The notes: generated from the letters alone by a model not told the origin. 64,000 nucleotides of DNA from Rubrivirga marina (GCF_002283365.1 NZ_MQWD01000001.1:993694-1057693), one strand, 5' to 3'. Shown: positions 8,222-17,017, counted from the first letter of the stretch. Numbers and translations: made by a program.

Positions 8222-9937
8222 CTAGCGGGCGACGGCGACGGCACGCACCTCGCGGATGACCGTCACCTTGATCTGCCCAGGGTACTCCATCTCGCGTTCA
8301 ATCCGACGCGAAATGTCTCGGGCCAGCGTCTCGGCGACGGCATCGGACACCCGTTCGGTGTCGACCACGACGCGGATCTCGCGGCCCGCCTGGATGGCGT
8401 AGGCCTGGAGGACGCCTTCGAAATCGGAGGCGATGCCCTCCAGCCCTTTGAGGCGCTGGACGTACCGTTCGAGGGCCTCGCGACGGGCGCCGGGGCGCGC
8501 GCCCGAGGCGGCGTCGGCGGCCTGGACGATGGGCGCGATGGGGGTCGCCATGGGCACCTCGTCGTGGTGGGCGCCGACGGCGTTGGCCACGTCCGGGTGC
8601 TCCTTGTACTGGCGGGCCAGCTCCATCCCCGCGATCGCGTGCGGCTGCTCGAGGTCGCCCTCGATCACCTTGCCGATGTCGTGGAGGAGGCCGGCGCGGC
8701 GGGCCTTCCGGGCGTCGAGCCCGAGCTCGGCCGCCATCAGCCCGGCCAGCTTGGCCGTCTCGACGGAGTGCTGGAGGAGGTTCTGGCCGTAGCTCGCGCG
8801 GTACTTCATCCGCCCGACGAGCCGGATCAGCTCGGGGTGGAGCCCGTGGATCTGGAGGTCGAGCGCGGCCTGCTCGCCGGCCTCGACGATCTCGGCGTCG
8901 ATCTCCTCGCGCGTCGCCTCGACGACCTCCTCGATCCGCGCCGGGTGGATCCGGCCGTCGTCGAGGAGGCGGACGAGCGCGAGCCGGGCCACCTCGCGGC
9001 GGACGGGGTCGAACCCGGACACGAGCACGGCGTCGGGCGTGTCGTCGACGATGACCTCGACGCCCGTCGCGGCCTCGAACGCGCGGATGTTGCGCCCCTC
9101 GCGGCCGATCACGCGGCCCTTCATGTCGTCGCTCTTGAGCGGGACGGCCGAGACGGTGTGCTCGATGGTGGCCGTGGCCGCGAGCCGCTGGATGGCCTTC
9201 AGGATCACCTTCGTGGCCTCGCGCTGAGCCGTCCGCTTGGCCTCGTCGCGCGCGTCCTTGACGGCGCCGGCCGCTTCGAGCTTGGCCTCGCGCGTGAGCT
9301 CGGCGACGAGCCGGTCGCGGGCCTCCTCGCGCGAGAGCGACGCCGTCTGTTCGAGCTTGGCGAGGTGCTCCTTTACGAGCTGGTCGAGGCGGGCGGTGGC
9401 CTCGTCGAGGTGGGCCTGGAGCTCGTCGACCTCCCGCTCGCGGCCGGCCAGCTCCTGCTGGCGGCGGCCGACGGACGTGGCGAGGCCCTGGACCTGCTCG
9501 CGGAGCGTGTCGGCCTCGGCGCGGCGGCGTTCGGCGGCGGCGGTGAGCGCGTCGAGCGCGTCGGCGGCCGTCTCGAGCGCGCTCTCGCGGGCGGCGACCC
9601 GCTTGGCCTTCTTGTCGACGCGGGCGCGGGCGGCGTCGAGCTTGTCGCGCGTCTTCTGGTGGCGCTCCTTGACCTCGGCCACGCGGGTCTCGAGGCGGGC
9701 CCGGCGGCGGCGGACCTCGTCGCGGGCGGTGGCCAACTCGCTCTGGGCGGCCTCGGCGCGCTCCTGGAAGCGGTCGGCCTCGGCCTCGGCGCGCGCGGCG
9801 ACGTCCTCGGCCCGGCGGGCGGCGGCCTCGAACTGGGCCGCCGCGGTCCCGCCGCTCCTCACGCGCCCGCCGATGAATCCGACGGCCAGCGCTAGGACGA
9901 CGCCGGCGGTGGCGAGGGCAAGCGTGATCGGGTCCAT
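8222..9937 (-). CDS. rny: ribonuclease Y
   Basis: 571 aa endoribonuclease that starts mRNA decay, anchored in the membrane. A transmembrane helix (residues 4-22) is followed by a long Glu/Arg-rich coiled coil to about 260, a KH RNA-binding domain (GRVIGREGRNIRAFEAATG), then an HD domain whose HDIGKV holds the metal-binding His-Asp. Slightly longer than the usual 520 aa because of the coiled coil. The ATG at 9937 was chosen because the membrane helix follows directly. It ends the translation and division gene block; its place after zapA and a probable 6S RNA is a common Bacteroidota arrangement. Confidence 0.97.
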   Translation of the reverse strand: MDPITLALATAGVVLALAVGFIGGRVRSGGTAAAQFEAAARRAEDVAARAEAEADRFQERAEAAQSELATARDEVRRRRARLETRVAEVKERHQKTRDKLDAARARVDKKAKRVAARESALETAADALDALTAAAERRRAEADTLREQVQGLATSVGRRQQELAGREREVDELQAHLDEATARLDQLVKEHLAKLEQTASLSREEARDRLVAELTREAKLEAAGAVKDARDEAKRTAQREATKVILKAIQRLAATATIEHTVSAVPLKSDDMKGRVIGREGRNIRAFEAATGVEVIVDDTPDAVLVSGFDPVRREVARLALVRLLDDGRIHPARIEEVVEATREEIDAEIVEAGEQAALDLQIHGLHPELIRLVGRMKYRASYGQNLLQHSVETAKLAGLMAAELGLDARKARRAGLLHDIGKVIEGDLEQPHAIAGMELARQYKEHPDVANAVGAHHDEVPMATPIAPIVQAADAASGARPGARREALERYVQRLKGLEGIASDFEGVLQAYAIQAGREIRVVVDTERVSDAVAETLARDISRRIEREMEYPGQIKVTVIREVRAVAVAR

Positions 9938-10136
9938 CAGCGGTGGAGGCGACGGGAAACGGTGCGACGCGAGCGCCCCGGGGGCTCCCCAGGGCGCTCG
10001 CGCAGGGACCCGTCCAGGGGCGGCGGAATCCCGCCGTCCGTCCGGGTCGGACAGAGGCACCAGCCTGCAGCGCTTGACGAGAACCTTGCTCGTCTGACAA
10101 TGTGGAGACCCCTCGGACCCTCTCGCCTTCCGCGGC

Positions 10137-10154
10137 GGGGCGCCGGAGCGCCCC
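10137..10154 (-). terminator. hairpin upstream of rny, possible 6S terminator
   Basis: GGGGCGC-TCCG-GCGCCCC (minus strand) is a perfect 7-bp stem with a tetraloop, 200 bases before the rny start and just after the probable 6S RNA. No T-run follows, so it may instead be part of the rny leader. Confidence 0.35.
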
Positions 10155-10164
10155 AACCCGGGAC

Positions 10165-10355
10165 GGGGACCGTCCGCGGGATGCGGCCTGATGGTCAGGT
10201 CCTAAATGGAGCCTCCGCGGTAAACGCTGTTCAGGTTCCCATGCGGTGGCTACAAGCCGGTGGGCGCGGTCGGGGGGTTGGCCCGAGCCGCGCGGTCCCC
10301 AATATCGCGCTGGCCGGTGTGTCGTTCCGAGAGAGACCGCGAATTCCCCCGGAGC
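10165..10355 (-). ncRNA. ssrS: probable 6S RNA (ssrS)
   Basis: This 477-base gap between zapA and rny holds no convincing gene on either strand. 6S RNA, which mimics an open promoter and sequesters RNA polymerase, is encoded beside zapA in many bacteria and between zapA and rny in many Bacteroidota. The minus-strand sequence has locally self-complementary arms (GCGCG...CGCGC near 10288-10305), lower coding character than its neighbours, and a strong hairpin beyond its 3' side. Ends are approximate. The call rests mainly on synteny; I could not run a covariance model. Confidence 0.48.
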
Positions 10356-10356
10356 C

Positions 10357-10377
10357 GCCGAGGCGGCCCGCCTCGGC
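10357..10377. repeat. inverted-form palindrome after zapA
   Basis: GCCGAGGCGG C CCGCCTCGGC: the two arms of the common palindrome in reversed order around one base, 38 bases after the zapA stop. The identical 21-mer occurs inside the coding sequence at 21567. It could terminate zapA. Confidence 0.6.
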
Positions 10378-10414
10378 AGGCCGGTGAGAGGAGTCGCAGC
10401 GTCCGGCCGGCTCC

Positions 10415-10756
10415 TTACTCCTCAGGCGCCTCGGGTTCGGACCCGGCCGAGCCGTCGCCTCCACCGAGGACCGCCTCGATCTGCTCCGACAGCGACGCCG
10501 CTTCGATCTCGAGGCGGGCCCGGAGGCGGTCGGTCTCGGCGCGCGCGGCGTACAGCTCCTCCGCCAGCTCGAGCGCGACGAGCACCGCGTGCGTCATGTC
10601 GGGCTGCGACGGGAGCTGCTGGCGGAGCCGCCGGAGCCGCTCGTCGACGCGGGCCGCGAGGTGGACCGTGTAGTCCTCGTCGCCCGGCGCCACGCGGAGC
10701 GGGTAGTCGCGGTCGAGGATCCGGACGCGGACGGAGACGGGGAGGGCGGAGCTCAT
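10415..10756 (-). CDS. zapA: cell division protein ZapA
   Basis: 113 aa. ZapA bundles FtsZ filaments at the division site. The N-terminal beta domain (SVRVRILDRDYPLRVAPGDE) is followed by the typical helix AARVDERLRRL and a C-terminal coiled coil with LELAEELYAA. Its start overlaps the stop of the upstream coiled-coil gene by four bases (ATGA), indicating translational coupling. Confidence 0.93.
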   Translation of the reverse strand: MSSALPVSVRVRILDRDYPLRVAPGDEDYTVHLAARVDERLRRLRQQLPSQPDMTHAVLVALELAEELYAARAETDRLRARLEIEAASLSEQIEAVLGGGDGSAGSEPEAPEE

Positions 10757-11085
10757 GCGGCCGGGGGCGGGTCGGCGCTGCCGTCGCCGCCGGCGCCCTC
10801 GCCGGCTTGGAGCAGCCCGTCTACGAGGTCCAAGAACCCCTGAACGCGGGCCTTGAGCGCCGCCGGGTCCTCGCCCTCGCCGAAGGCGAACGACGGAGAG
10901 CTCCCGCCGGCGCCGGTCTCCTGGATCTCGAGGAGCCGCTTGGCGAGCGCCGCGTTCTCCGACCGGAGCCGCTCGATCTCACGCACAGCCGCGTCCACGC
11001 GGTCGCGGAGATGGCTCAGCGACCGCCACTCGGGCCGAGGGTCGGGACGACCCGGCTCGGCCTCGGACGGGGCGGTGGGCTCCAT
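10753..11085 (-). CDS. small coiled-coil protein coupled to zapA
   Basis: 110 aa, no close family recognised. The core (about 22-55) is a heptad coiled coil, LSHLRDRVDAAVREIERLRSE followed by NAALAKRLLEIQE, flanked by Pro/Glu-rich and Gly-rich ends. It resembles ZapB or other short division-site coiled coils in size and layout, and the four-base overlap with zapA suggests the two products are needed together. It lies between pheT and zapA in the housekeeping block. A role with ZapA is inference. Confidence 0.75.
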   Translation of the reverse strand: MEPTAPSEAEPGRPDPRPEWRSLSHLRDRVDAAVREIERLRSENAALAKRLLEIQETGAGGSSPSFAFGEGEDPAALKARVQGFLDLVDGLLQAGEGAGGDGSADPPPAA

Positions 11086-11180
11086 GCGGGCAGGCGGTAG
11101 GAGGTCAAGATAGACACGAACCGTTCCGGGGGATCCCCCATCCGCCGGCTATGCACTTGTTGATCAGGCCGTAACGGCCG

Positions 11181-13763
11181 CTAGGACCGGAGCGTGGCAC
11201 CGTGCTGACTCTCCAGCGCCTTCACGATCCGCCGCACACGGCCGTCGACCTCCTGGTCGCGGAGCGTCTTGTCGGCCCCGAAGCGGAGCGCGACGGCGAG
11301 GCTTTTCTGGCCCCCCGCCACGCCCTCGCCGCGGTACACGTCGAACACGCGGACGTCCTGGAGGAGCGGCTTGCCGGACTGGCGGATCGTGTCGAGGAGC
11401 GGCCCGGCCGCCTGCGCCTCGGGGATCATGAGGGCGAGGTCGCGCTCGACCGTCGGGAAGCGCGAGATGGGTTGGTAGCGCGCCGGCTCGTCGCGGTCGG
11501 CGAGGCGCGCGAGCGCGTCCCAGTCGAGCTCGGCGACGAAGAGGGGCTCCTGGAGCTCGGCCGCGTCGCCGACCCCGTCTGCGAGGCGGCCGAGGCTGCC
11601 GAGGCGGACGTCGCCGAGGTGGAGGTCGAGGGCGTAGGCCGTGAGGCCCTCCGGCGCCGGCCGCGGCGTCTCCGTCACCCCGTCGATGCCGAGGTCGGCG
11701 AGGACGTCCGTCACGACGCCTTTGAGATCGTAGACATCGGCGGCGCGGGCGGGGCCGTTCCAGGTCGCCGGCGTCTCGCCGCTCATCCCGAGCACGAGCG
11801 ACGTGTGCTCGTGGTAGCCCTCGACGAGGTCCGTCGCGGCGTGGGACTGGCGGTAGACGTGGCCGGCCTCGAACAGGCGGAGGGCGCCAGCGCCGCGCGC
11901 CTGGTTGTAGCTCGCGACGGCCACGAGGCCGGGCAGCAGCGACGGCCGCATGGCCGCCATCTCCTGCGAGATCGGGTTGAGCGTCTCGACCGGGCCGCCC
12001 TCGCGGCCCGTCCACGCGGCGTCGGCGAAGGCCTCGGCGGTGGGCTTCGGGACCAGCGAGTTGGTGTACAGCTCGCGGAAGCCGAGCGCGGCGAGCCGCC
12101 GCCGCACGCGGGCCAGCAGCCGGGCCGACGGCGTGTCCGAGGCGGGCACGAGCGGGACCGGCGTCGAGGCCGGCGTGGGCAGGTGGTCGTAGCCCCACAG
12201 CCGCGCGACCTCCTCGATCACGTCGACCTCGCGCTCCACGTCGGGGCGGAACGGCGGGATCGTGACGCGAAGGCCGGCGTCGGCGGCCTCCCTGGCCGCG
12301 GCCTCGACGCCCTCCTCGCGCATGGCCGCCTCGGCGAACGCGTCGAGGCGGCCGGCCTCGGCGTCGCTCACCTCGAACCCGATGGCTCCAAGGAGCCGGA
12401 CGATCTCGTCCTCGGGGACCTCCACGCCGAGCACCGCCGCCACGCGCGACGGGCGGAGCGTGACGGTCCGCGCCTCGTACGGGGTCGGGTGCTCGTCGAT
12501 CAGGCCGGGCACGACGGTTCCGCCGGCGACCTCCGCCAGCAGTTGGGCCGCGCGGGCGGCGGCGCGCGCCTGGCCCGTCGGGTCGACGCCGCGTTCGAAG
12601 CGGTAGCTCGCGTCGGTCTGCAGCCCGAGCGCCTTCGACGTTTTGCGGATGCGCGACGGGTCGAAGTAGGCGCTCTCGATCAGCACGTCGGTCGTGGATC
12701 CGCTCACCTCCGAGTTGGCCCCGCCCATCACGCCGGCGACGGCGACCGGCTTCTCGTGGTCGCAGACGAGGACGGTGCCCGCCGGCACCTTGCGCTCCTG
12801 GTCGTCGAGCGTCGTCACGACCTCGCCCGCCTCGGCGGCGCGGATGACGAGGCCGCCGCCCTCCAGAAGGTTCAGGTCGAAGGCGTGGAGCGGCTGGCCA
12901 AGCTCGTGGAGGACGTAGTTCGTCACGTCCACGACGTTGTTGATCGAGCGGACGCCGATCGCCTCCAGCCGCTCGCGCATCCAGTCCGGCGACGGCCTGA
13001 CGGTGATGCCGCGCACGACCATGGCGACGAGCCGGTGGCAGCCCTCGGCGTCCTCGATCCGGATCGATGCCTGCGAGGCGGCCTCGCCGCCCGCCTCGGG
13101 GACATCCACCTTGGGTAGTGTGAGCGGCTGGTCGGTGAGCGCCGCCACGTCGCGGGCGACGCCGACGTGCGAGGTCGCGTCCGGCCGGTTCGGCGTGATG
13201 GCGATGTCGAGGACCGTGTCGCCCGGAAGCGCGTCGCGCTGCCGGAGGTAGTCGGCGAAGTCCTGCCCGACGGCCGCGTCCTCGTCGAGGACCATGATCC
13301 CATCGTGGCTGTCGCCGACGCCCAACTCGTCCTCGGCGCAGATCATCCCGTTCGAGACCTCGCCGCGGATTTTGCCCTTCTTGATCGTGACCGGCTCCAG
13401 CTGAGACGGGTCCTTCCGCGACGGCAGCATCAACTCCGTGCCGACGGTCGCGACCGGCACCTTCTGCCCGGCGGCTACGTTGGGCGCGCCGCACACGATC
13501 TGGACCGTTTGGCTGCGCCGACCTTCCGGTTCACCCGCCTCGGGCGCGGCGTCGCCGAGGTCGACGTCGCAGACGCGGAGCCGGTCGGCGTTGGGGTGCG
13601 CGCGGACGGACACGACGTGCCCAACGACGACGCCGTCGAGCGACGGCCCGCCCGTCGTGACCTCCTCGACCTCGAGGCCGGTCATCGTCAGGAGCTCCGC
13701 GAGGGCGTCGGGCGCGAGCCCGTGCTTGACGTAGTCGGAGAGCCAGTTGAGGCTGATGTTCAT
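11181..13763 (-). CDS. pheT: phenylalanyl-tRNA synthetase beta subunit
   Basis: 860 aa, slightly above the usual 790-810. It starts MNISLNWLSDYV, followed by the tRNA-binding EMAP-like domain (VVGHVVSVRAHPNADRLRVC), the B3/B4 editing region that hydrolyses mischarged Tyr-tRNA(Phe), B5 domains and the C-terminal anticodon-binding FDX-ACB domain (SRFPTVERDLAL). Extra length comes partly from Glu/Ala/Gly-rich inserts, for instance near residues 76-86 in the EMAP-like domain. It lies 12 bases after pheS, forming the alpha2-beta2 enzyme with it. Confidence 0.98.
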   Translation of the reverse strand: MNISLNWLSDYVKHGLAPDALAELLTMTGLEVEEVTTGGPSLDGVVVGHVVSVRAHPNADRLRVCDVDLGDAAPEAGEPEGRRSQTVQIVCGAPNVAAGQKVPVATVGTELMLPSRKDPSQLEPVTIKKGKIRGEVSNGMICAEDELGVGDSHDGIMVLDEDAAVGQDFADYLRQRDALPGDTVLDIAITPNRPDATSHVGVARDVAALTDQPLTLPKVDVPEAGGEAASQASIRIEDAEGCHRLVAMVVRGITVRPSPDWMRERLEAIGVRSINNVVDVTNYVLHELGQPLHAFDLNLLEGGGLVIRAAEAGEVVTTLDDQERKVPAGTVLVCDHEKPVAVAGVMGGANSEVSGSTTDVLIESAYFDPSRIRKTSKALGLQTDASYRFERGVDPTGQARAAARAAQLLAEVAGGTVVPGLIDEHPTPYEARTVTLRPSRVAAVLGVEVPEDEIVRLLGAIGFEVSDAEAGRLDAFAEAAMREEGVEAAAREAADAGLRVTIPPFRPDVEREVDVIEEVARLWGYDHLPTPASTPVPLVPASDTPSARLLARVRRRLAALGFRELYTNSLVPKPTAEAFADAAWTGREGGPVETLNPISQEMAAMRPSLLPGLVAVASYNQARGAGALRLFEAGHVYRQSHAATDLVEGYHEHTSLVLGMSGETPATWNGPARAADVYDLKGVVTDVLADLGIDGVTETPRPAPEGLTAYALDLHLGDVRLGSLGRLADGVGDAAELQEPLFVAELDWDALARLADRDEPARYQPISRFPTVERDLALMIPEAQAAGPLLDTIRQSGKPLLQDVRVFDVYRGEGVAGGQKSLAVALRFGADKTLRDQEVDGRVRRIVKALESQHGATLRS

Positions 13764-13775
13764 CGTCGAGGCGGT

Positions 13776-14831
13776 TTAGAACTGCTTCAGGAAGCGGACG
13801 TCGTTCTCGTAGAGGAGCCGGATGTCATCGATGCCGTGGCGGAGCATGGCCATCCGCTCGACGCCCATCCCGAAGGCGTAGCCCGTGTAGCGCTCCGAGT
13901 CCACGCCGACGTTCTCGAGCACGTTCGGGTCGACCATGCCGGAGCCGAGGATCTCCATCCAGCGCCCGCCGCCCGGGAGGCTCTCGTCGGCCCACCACAC
14001 GTCGACCTCGGCGCTCGGCTCGGTGAACGGGAAGAAGGACGGGCGGAACCGCATCTTCGCCTCGCGCGCCGGCCCGTCGGAGGCGCCGAAGAGCGCCTTC
14101 GCGAACGCCGTCAGCATCGCCTTGAGGTCGGCGAACGAAACGCCCTCGTCGACGACGAGGCCCTCGACCTGGTGGAACAGGCAGTAGCTCTTGTACGAGA
14201 TGGCCTCGTTCCGGAACACGCGGCCCGGCGCGATCACGCGGATCGGCGGTTTCTGGCGCTCCATCACGCGCACCTGGACCGGCGACGTGTGCGTGCGGAG
14301 GAGGACGCCGCGGCCCTCGGGCGGAGGCGGTTCGAGGAAGAACGTGTCCTGCATGTCCCGCGCCGGGTGGTCGGGCGGGAAGTTGAGCGCCGAGAAGTTG
14401 TGCCAGTCGTCCTCGATCTCCGGCCCACGCGCGACGGCGAAGCCGAACGACTGGAAGATGGCCTGGATGTCCTCCAGCGTCTGCGTCAACACGTGCAGAC
14501 TCCCGCGCTCGACCGGCGCCGGGACGCGGCCGGGCAGCGTGAGGTCGAGGTCGGTCGCGCCGGCCTCGGTGTCACCGGCGAGGGCCTCGGTCGCGGCGTC
14601 GAGGCGGGCCTGGGCGGCCTGCTTCAGCGCGTTGAGCCGCTGGCCCACGGCCCGGCGCTCCTCGGGCGGGACGGTCCCGATCTTCGAGAACAGGTCCGTG
14701 ATCACCCCGGCCTTCCGGCCGAGGAAGCGAACGCGGTAGGCCTCCGCCTCGTCGTCGGTGGTGAGCGGGAGCGTGTCGATCTCGGCCTGGACGGCCTCGA
14801 TCTCGGCGTCGAGCGTCGTCGTCTCGGACAT
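13776..14831 (-). CDS. pheS: phenylalanyl-tRNA synthetase alpha subunit
   Basis: 351 aa. N-terminal coiled coil that contacts tRNA(Phe) is followed by the class II catalytic core: [12 protein letters not shown] and [23 protein letters not shown] (motif 2), and [13 protein letters not shown]-type motif 3 (here [13 protein letters not shown]). The ATG at 14831 was chosen; in-frame upstream ATGs lie inside or beside an intergenic repeat element (14851-14985) and would add residues foreign to the family. The gene precedes pheT by 12 bases. Confidence 0.97.
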   Translation of the reverse strand: MSETTTLDAEIEAVQAEIDTLPLTTDDEAEAYRVRFLGRKAGVITDLFSKIGTVPPEERRAVGQRLNALKQAAQARLDAATEALAGDTEAGATDLDLTLPGRVPAPVERGSLHVLTQTLEDIQAIFQSFGFAVARGPEIEDDWHNFSALNFPPDHPARDMQDTFFLEPPPPEGRGVLLRTHTSPVQVRVMERQKPPIRVIAPGRVFRNEAISYKSYCLFHQVEGLVVDEGVSFADLKAMLTAFAKALFGASDGPAREAKMRFRPSFFPFTEPSAEVDVWWADESLPGGGRWMEILGSGMVDPNVLENVGVDSERYTGYAFGMGVERMAMLRHGIDDIRLLYENDVRFLKQF

Positions 14832-14850
14832 GGCGCGGGGGCTCATCGTG

Positions 14851-14985
14851 TCATCCTGAGCGAGGGGGGCGAGCCGATGGATCTCGGGTGCGACCCGGTC
14901 TCGTGCCGGCATCGAGCGCGCTGCGCGGGCGTCGTGCTCGCCAGAGATCCTTCGGCTCCGGGCTGCGCCCTCCGCTCAGGATGTC
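14851..14985. repeat. TCATCCTGAGC element, copy 1
   Basis: About 135-base imperfect inverted repeat between rplT and pheS. It opens TCATCCTGAGCGAGG and closes CGCTCAGGATGTCGG, with inner arms GGATCTCGG and AGAGATCCTTCGGCTCCGG. The inner right arm is shared almost exactly with copy 3 at 59171. No coding potential. Confidence 0.7.
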
Positions 14986-15007
14986 GGGAGGTGAAGGGCG
15001 GAGCCAA

Positions 15008-15043
15008 CCAAAAACTCCCGCCGGGCCGGGGCCGGGCGGGAGT
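15008..15043 (-). terminator. rho-independent terminator after rplT
   Basis: On the minus strand ACTCCCGCC ... GGCGGGAGT forms a GC-rich stem followed by TTTTTGG, 24 bases beyond the rplT stop. It separates the infC-rpmI-rplT unit from pheST. Confidence 0.8.
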
Positions 15044-15066
15044 CGTGGTCGAACGGGTCCGGGGCG

Positions 15067-15414
15067 CTAGGCCGCGGCCTGCTCGACCACGGCGGTAAAG
15101 GCGGCCTTGTCGTGGACCGCGAGGTCCGCGAGGACCTTCCGGTTCAGGGGGATGTCGGCCTTCTTGAGCCCCGAGATGAGGCGCGAGTAGGTCGTCCCGT
15201 TCTGACGGGCGGCGGCGTTGATGCGGGCGATCCAGAGCCGGCGGAACTGGCGCTTGCGGGCGCGGCGGTCGCGGTAGGCGTACTGGAGGCCCTTCTCAAC
15301 GGTGTGCTTAGCAACGGTGTGGACGTTGCCACGGCGGCCCCAGTAACCTTTCGCCTGCTTCAGGAGCTTGCGGCGACGGCGACGGGCAGCCACGAGATTT
15401 TTTGCTCGGGGCAT
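15067..15414 (-). CDS. rplT: 50S ribosomal protein L20
   Basis: 115 aa, full length. Very basic N-terminus ([20 protein letters not shown]) that enters 23S rRNA domain II during early 50S assembly, followed by the globular part [24 protein letters not shown]. In many bacteria L20 represses translation of the rpmI-rplT message; the order infC-rpmI-rplT is kept here. Confidence 0.98.
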   Translation of the reverse strand: MPRAKNLVAARRRRRKLLKQAKGYWGRRGNVHTVAKHTVEKGLQYAYRDRRARKRQFRRLWIARINAAARQNGTTYSRLISGLKKADIPLNRKVLADLAVHDKAAFTAVVEQAAA

Positions 15415-15508
15415 TTTGGTTCCGTGGTGAGGGTGTCGGGGTGCCGGCCGAGGCCGGCGCGATCGGTGGGGTGCTGGCGGGCCAGCGGCTGGCCGAGGCC
15501 AGCGGGCG

Positions 15509-15703
15509 CTACTTGACGATCAGCTTCTTGATCCGCTTCTCGTCGGCCTTATCCACCAGCGTCGTCTCGCGGAGGTCTCGCTTCCGCTTCGGCGACTTCT
15601 TGGTCAGGATGTGGCTCGCGAACGCCTTCTTGCGCTTGACGCGACCCGTCCCGGTCAGCGAGAAGCGCTTCTTGGCGCCGCTGTTCGACTTCATCTTCGG
15701 CAT
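15509..15703 (-). CDS. rpmI: 50S ribosomal protein L35
   Basis: 64 aa. [20 protein letters not shown] at the start and a Lys/Arg-rich C-terminus are diagnostic. The ATG at 15703 fits the family; longer in-frame starts lack similarity. It lies between infC (201 bases upstream) and rplT (94 bases downstream), so a leader for L20 control could be present before it, though none was identified. Confidence 0.97.
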   Translation of the reverse strand: MPKMKSNSGAKKRFSLTGTGRVKRKKAFASHILTKKSPKRKRDLRETTLVDKADEKRIKKLIVK

Positions 15704-15874
15704 CGGTCTCTTCGGGTGTTCGGAAGGGCCGGACAAGGGACCGCCCATCGCGTGGCGCCAACGGCGCTGTGCGACGGGCGGGGGGACAGGGAAGCTAGGG
15801 GCGCTCCGGGGCCGCGCCAACCGCGGCCTCGGGTCTTCGCAGAGTGTTCGGGCGCGTTCTGCGGTCGGGGCGTC

Positions 15875-15894
15875 CCGCCTCGGCGCCGAGGCGG
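15875..15894. repeat. perfect GCCTCGG palindrome
   Basis: CCGCCTCGGCGCCGAGGCGG, 11 bases after the infC stop. One of five copies with no mismatch in the window. Confidence 0.8.
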
Positions 15895-15904
15895 AGGCGC
15901 TCGC

Positions 15905-16459
15905 CTACCGCTTGTCCGGCGTGAGCATCGTGGTCATCCGGCGGCCCTCCATCGTGGGGGCCTGGTCGACCTTGGCGATGTCGGCGAGGTCCTCCGTGAA
16001 CCGCTCGAGCATGTCGAGGCCCTGGTCCTTGTAGATGATGTCGCGGCCGCGGAACTGGACCCACGCCTTGACCTTGTTCCCCTTCTCGAGGAACTCGCGG
16101 GCGTGCTTCAGCTTGAACTCGTAGTCGTGGTCGTCGGTCCGCGGGCGGAAGCGGACCTCCTTGAGCTCGCCCTGGCCGGCCTGCTTCTTCCGCTGCTCCT
16201 TGGCCTTCTTCTGCTGCTCGTACCGGTACTTCCCGTAGTCCATGATCTTGGTCACGGGCGGGTCCGAGTTGGGCGAGATCTCGACGAGGTCGAGGCCCAT
16301 GCTGCGGGCCATGTCGATGGCCTCGTCGGTGGCCATCACCCCTTTCTGACCCTCGCCGTCGATGACGACGCGGACCTTGTTGGAGCGGATGTTCTCGTTG
16401 ATGTTGACGTCGGGCTCGCGGCGGGCCGGCTGCGGGCGTCGGGATCTGCGTCGGGCTAT
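15905..16459 (-). CDS. infC: translation initiation factor IF-3, ATA start
   Basis: 184 aa. IF3 guards start-codon choice on the 30S subunit. The N-domain (NINENIRSNKVRVVIDGEG), linker and C-domain (FRPRTDDHDYEFKLKHAREFL) are all present. The start is read as ATA at 16459: an AGAGG sequence lies seven bases upstream and the residues from there (ARRRSRRPQPARREPDV) look like the usual basic IF3 leader, while no ATG, GTG or TTG lies at a suitable place. Rare start codons (AUU, AUA, AUC) are known for infC and allow IF3 to limit its own synthesis. Confidence 0.93.
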   Translation of the reverse strand: MARRRSRRPQPARREPDVNINENIRSNKVRVVIDGEGQKGVMATDEAIDMARSMGLDLVEISPNSDPPVTKIMDYGKYRYEQQKKAKEQRKKQAGQGELKEVRFRPRTDDHDYEFKLKHAREFLEKGNKVKAWVQFRGRDIIYKDQGLDMLERFTEDLADIAKVDQAPTMEGRRMTTMLTPDKR

Positions 16460-16562
16460 GGTAAACCTCTGAGGTTGTGGAAAAGGGTAAGGCCCCGTAG
16501 GGGCATGGTCGTGGGGGAGATACGACGGAGGCGGCCGCGGGTTCGGGCGCCGAGTGCGAAAT

Positions 16563-16584
16563 CCGGCCGTCCGGGCCGGTTTTT
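16563..16584 (+). terminator. hairpin with T5 in infC/csaA gap
   Basis: CCGGCC-GTCCG-GGCCGG followed by TTTTT on the plus strand, 115 bases before the CsaA-like gene and on the opposite strand from infC. No plus-strand gene ends before it, so it would act on a leader or an antisense transcript. Confidence 0.45.
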
Positions 16585-16698
16585 CCCGTCGCTCCATCCG
16601 ACGAGCCTCTCTCGGCAGAGAATCGGAGCCCGTTACCACCGGCGCCGTAGGAGACGCCGCAGCGGGCCTAGCTTGCGGCCCGCACCGCCGCCGCCCCC

Positions 16699-16974
16699 AT
16701 GGACTTCACCGCCGTCGACCTCCGGGTCGGGACCGTCGTCGAGGCCGTCGTCGAGGGCGACGCGCTCCGCCTCACGATCGACCTCGGGGGCGTCCAACGC
16801 GAGGCGACGACGCACGTGACCGAGAACTACGGGCCCGACGACGTGCGCGGGACGCAGGTCGTGGTCGTGACGAACGGCCCGGAGCCCGTGGTGCTGGCGG
16901 CCGTGAGCCCGAGCCAGGGCGCCGTGCTCCTCCGCCCCGACCGGCCCGTCGCCGACGGCACGCAGGTCGTGTAG
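16699..16974 (+). CDS. CsaA-like tRNA-binding domain protein
   Basis: 91 aa single OB-fold of the EMAPII/CsaA type. FTAVDLRVGTVVEAVVEGDALRL and VTENYGPDDVRGTQVVVVTN match CsaA, and LLRPDRPVADGTQV matches its end. CsaA has been described as an export-related chaperone in Bacillus, while the fold binds the elbow of tRNA. The protein is about 20 residues shorter than typical CsaA, lacking part of the central loop. It is preceded by a plus-strand terminator-like hairpin that might act as an attenuator. Confidence 0.75.
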   Translation: MDFTAVDLRVGTVVEAVVEGDALRLTIDLGGVQREATTHVTENYGPDDVRGTQVVVVTNGPEPVVLAAVSPSQGAVLLRPDRPVADGTQVV

Positions 16975-16997
16975 CCGAGTCGCCTCGGGGGGTCTCT

Positions 16998-17017
16998 CTG
17001 CCTCGGCGCCGAGGCGG
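16998..17017. repeat. GCCTCGG palindrome copy
   Basis: CTGCCTCGGCGCCGAGGCGG, paired through the centre with one G-T wobble, between the convergent CsaA-like and P1 peptidase genes. Confidence 0.75.

Noticed and set aside
15663-15670. AAGCGCTT inside rpmI
   Set aside because: It is explained by Lys-Arg codons in the L35 N-terminus, so it was not counted as a regulatory box.
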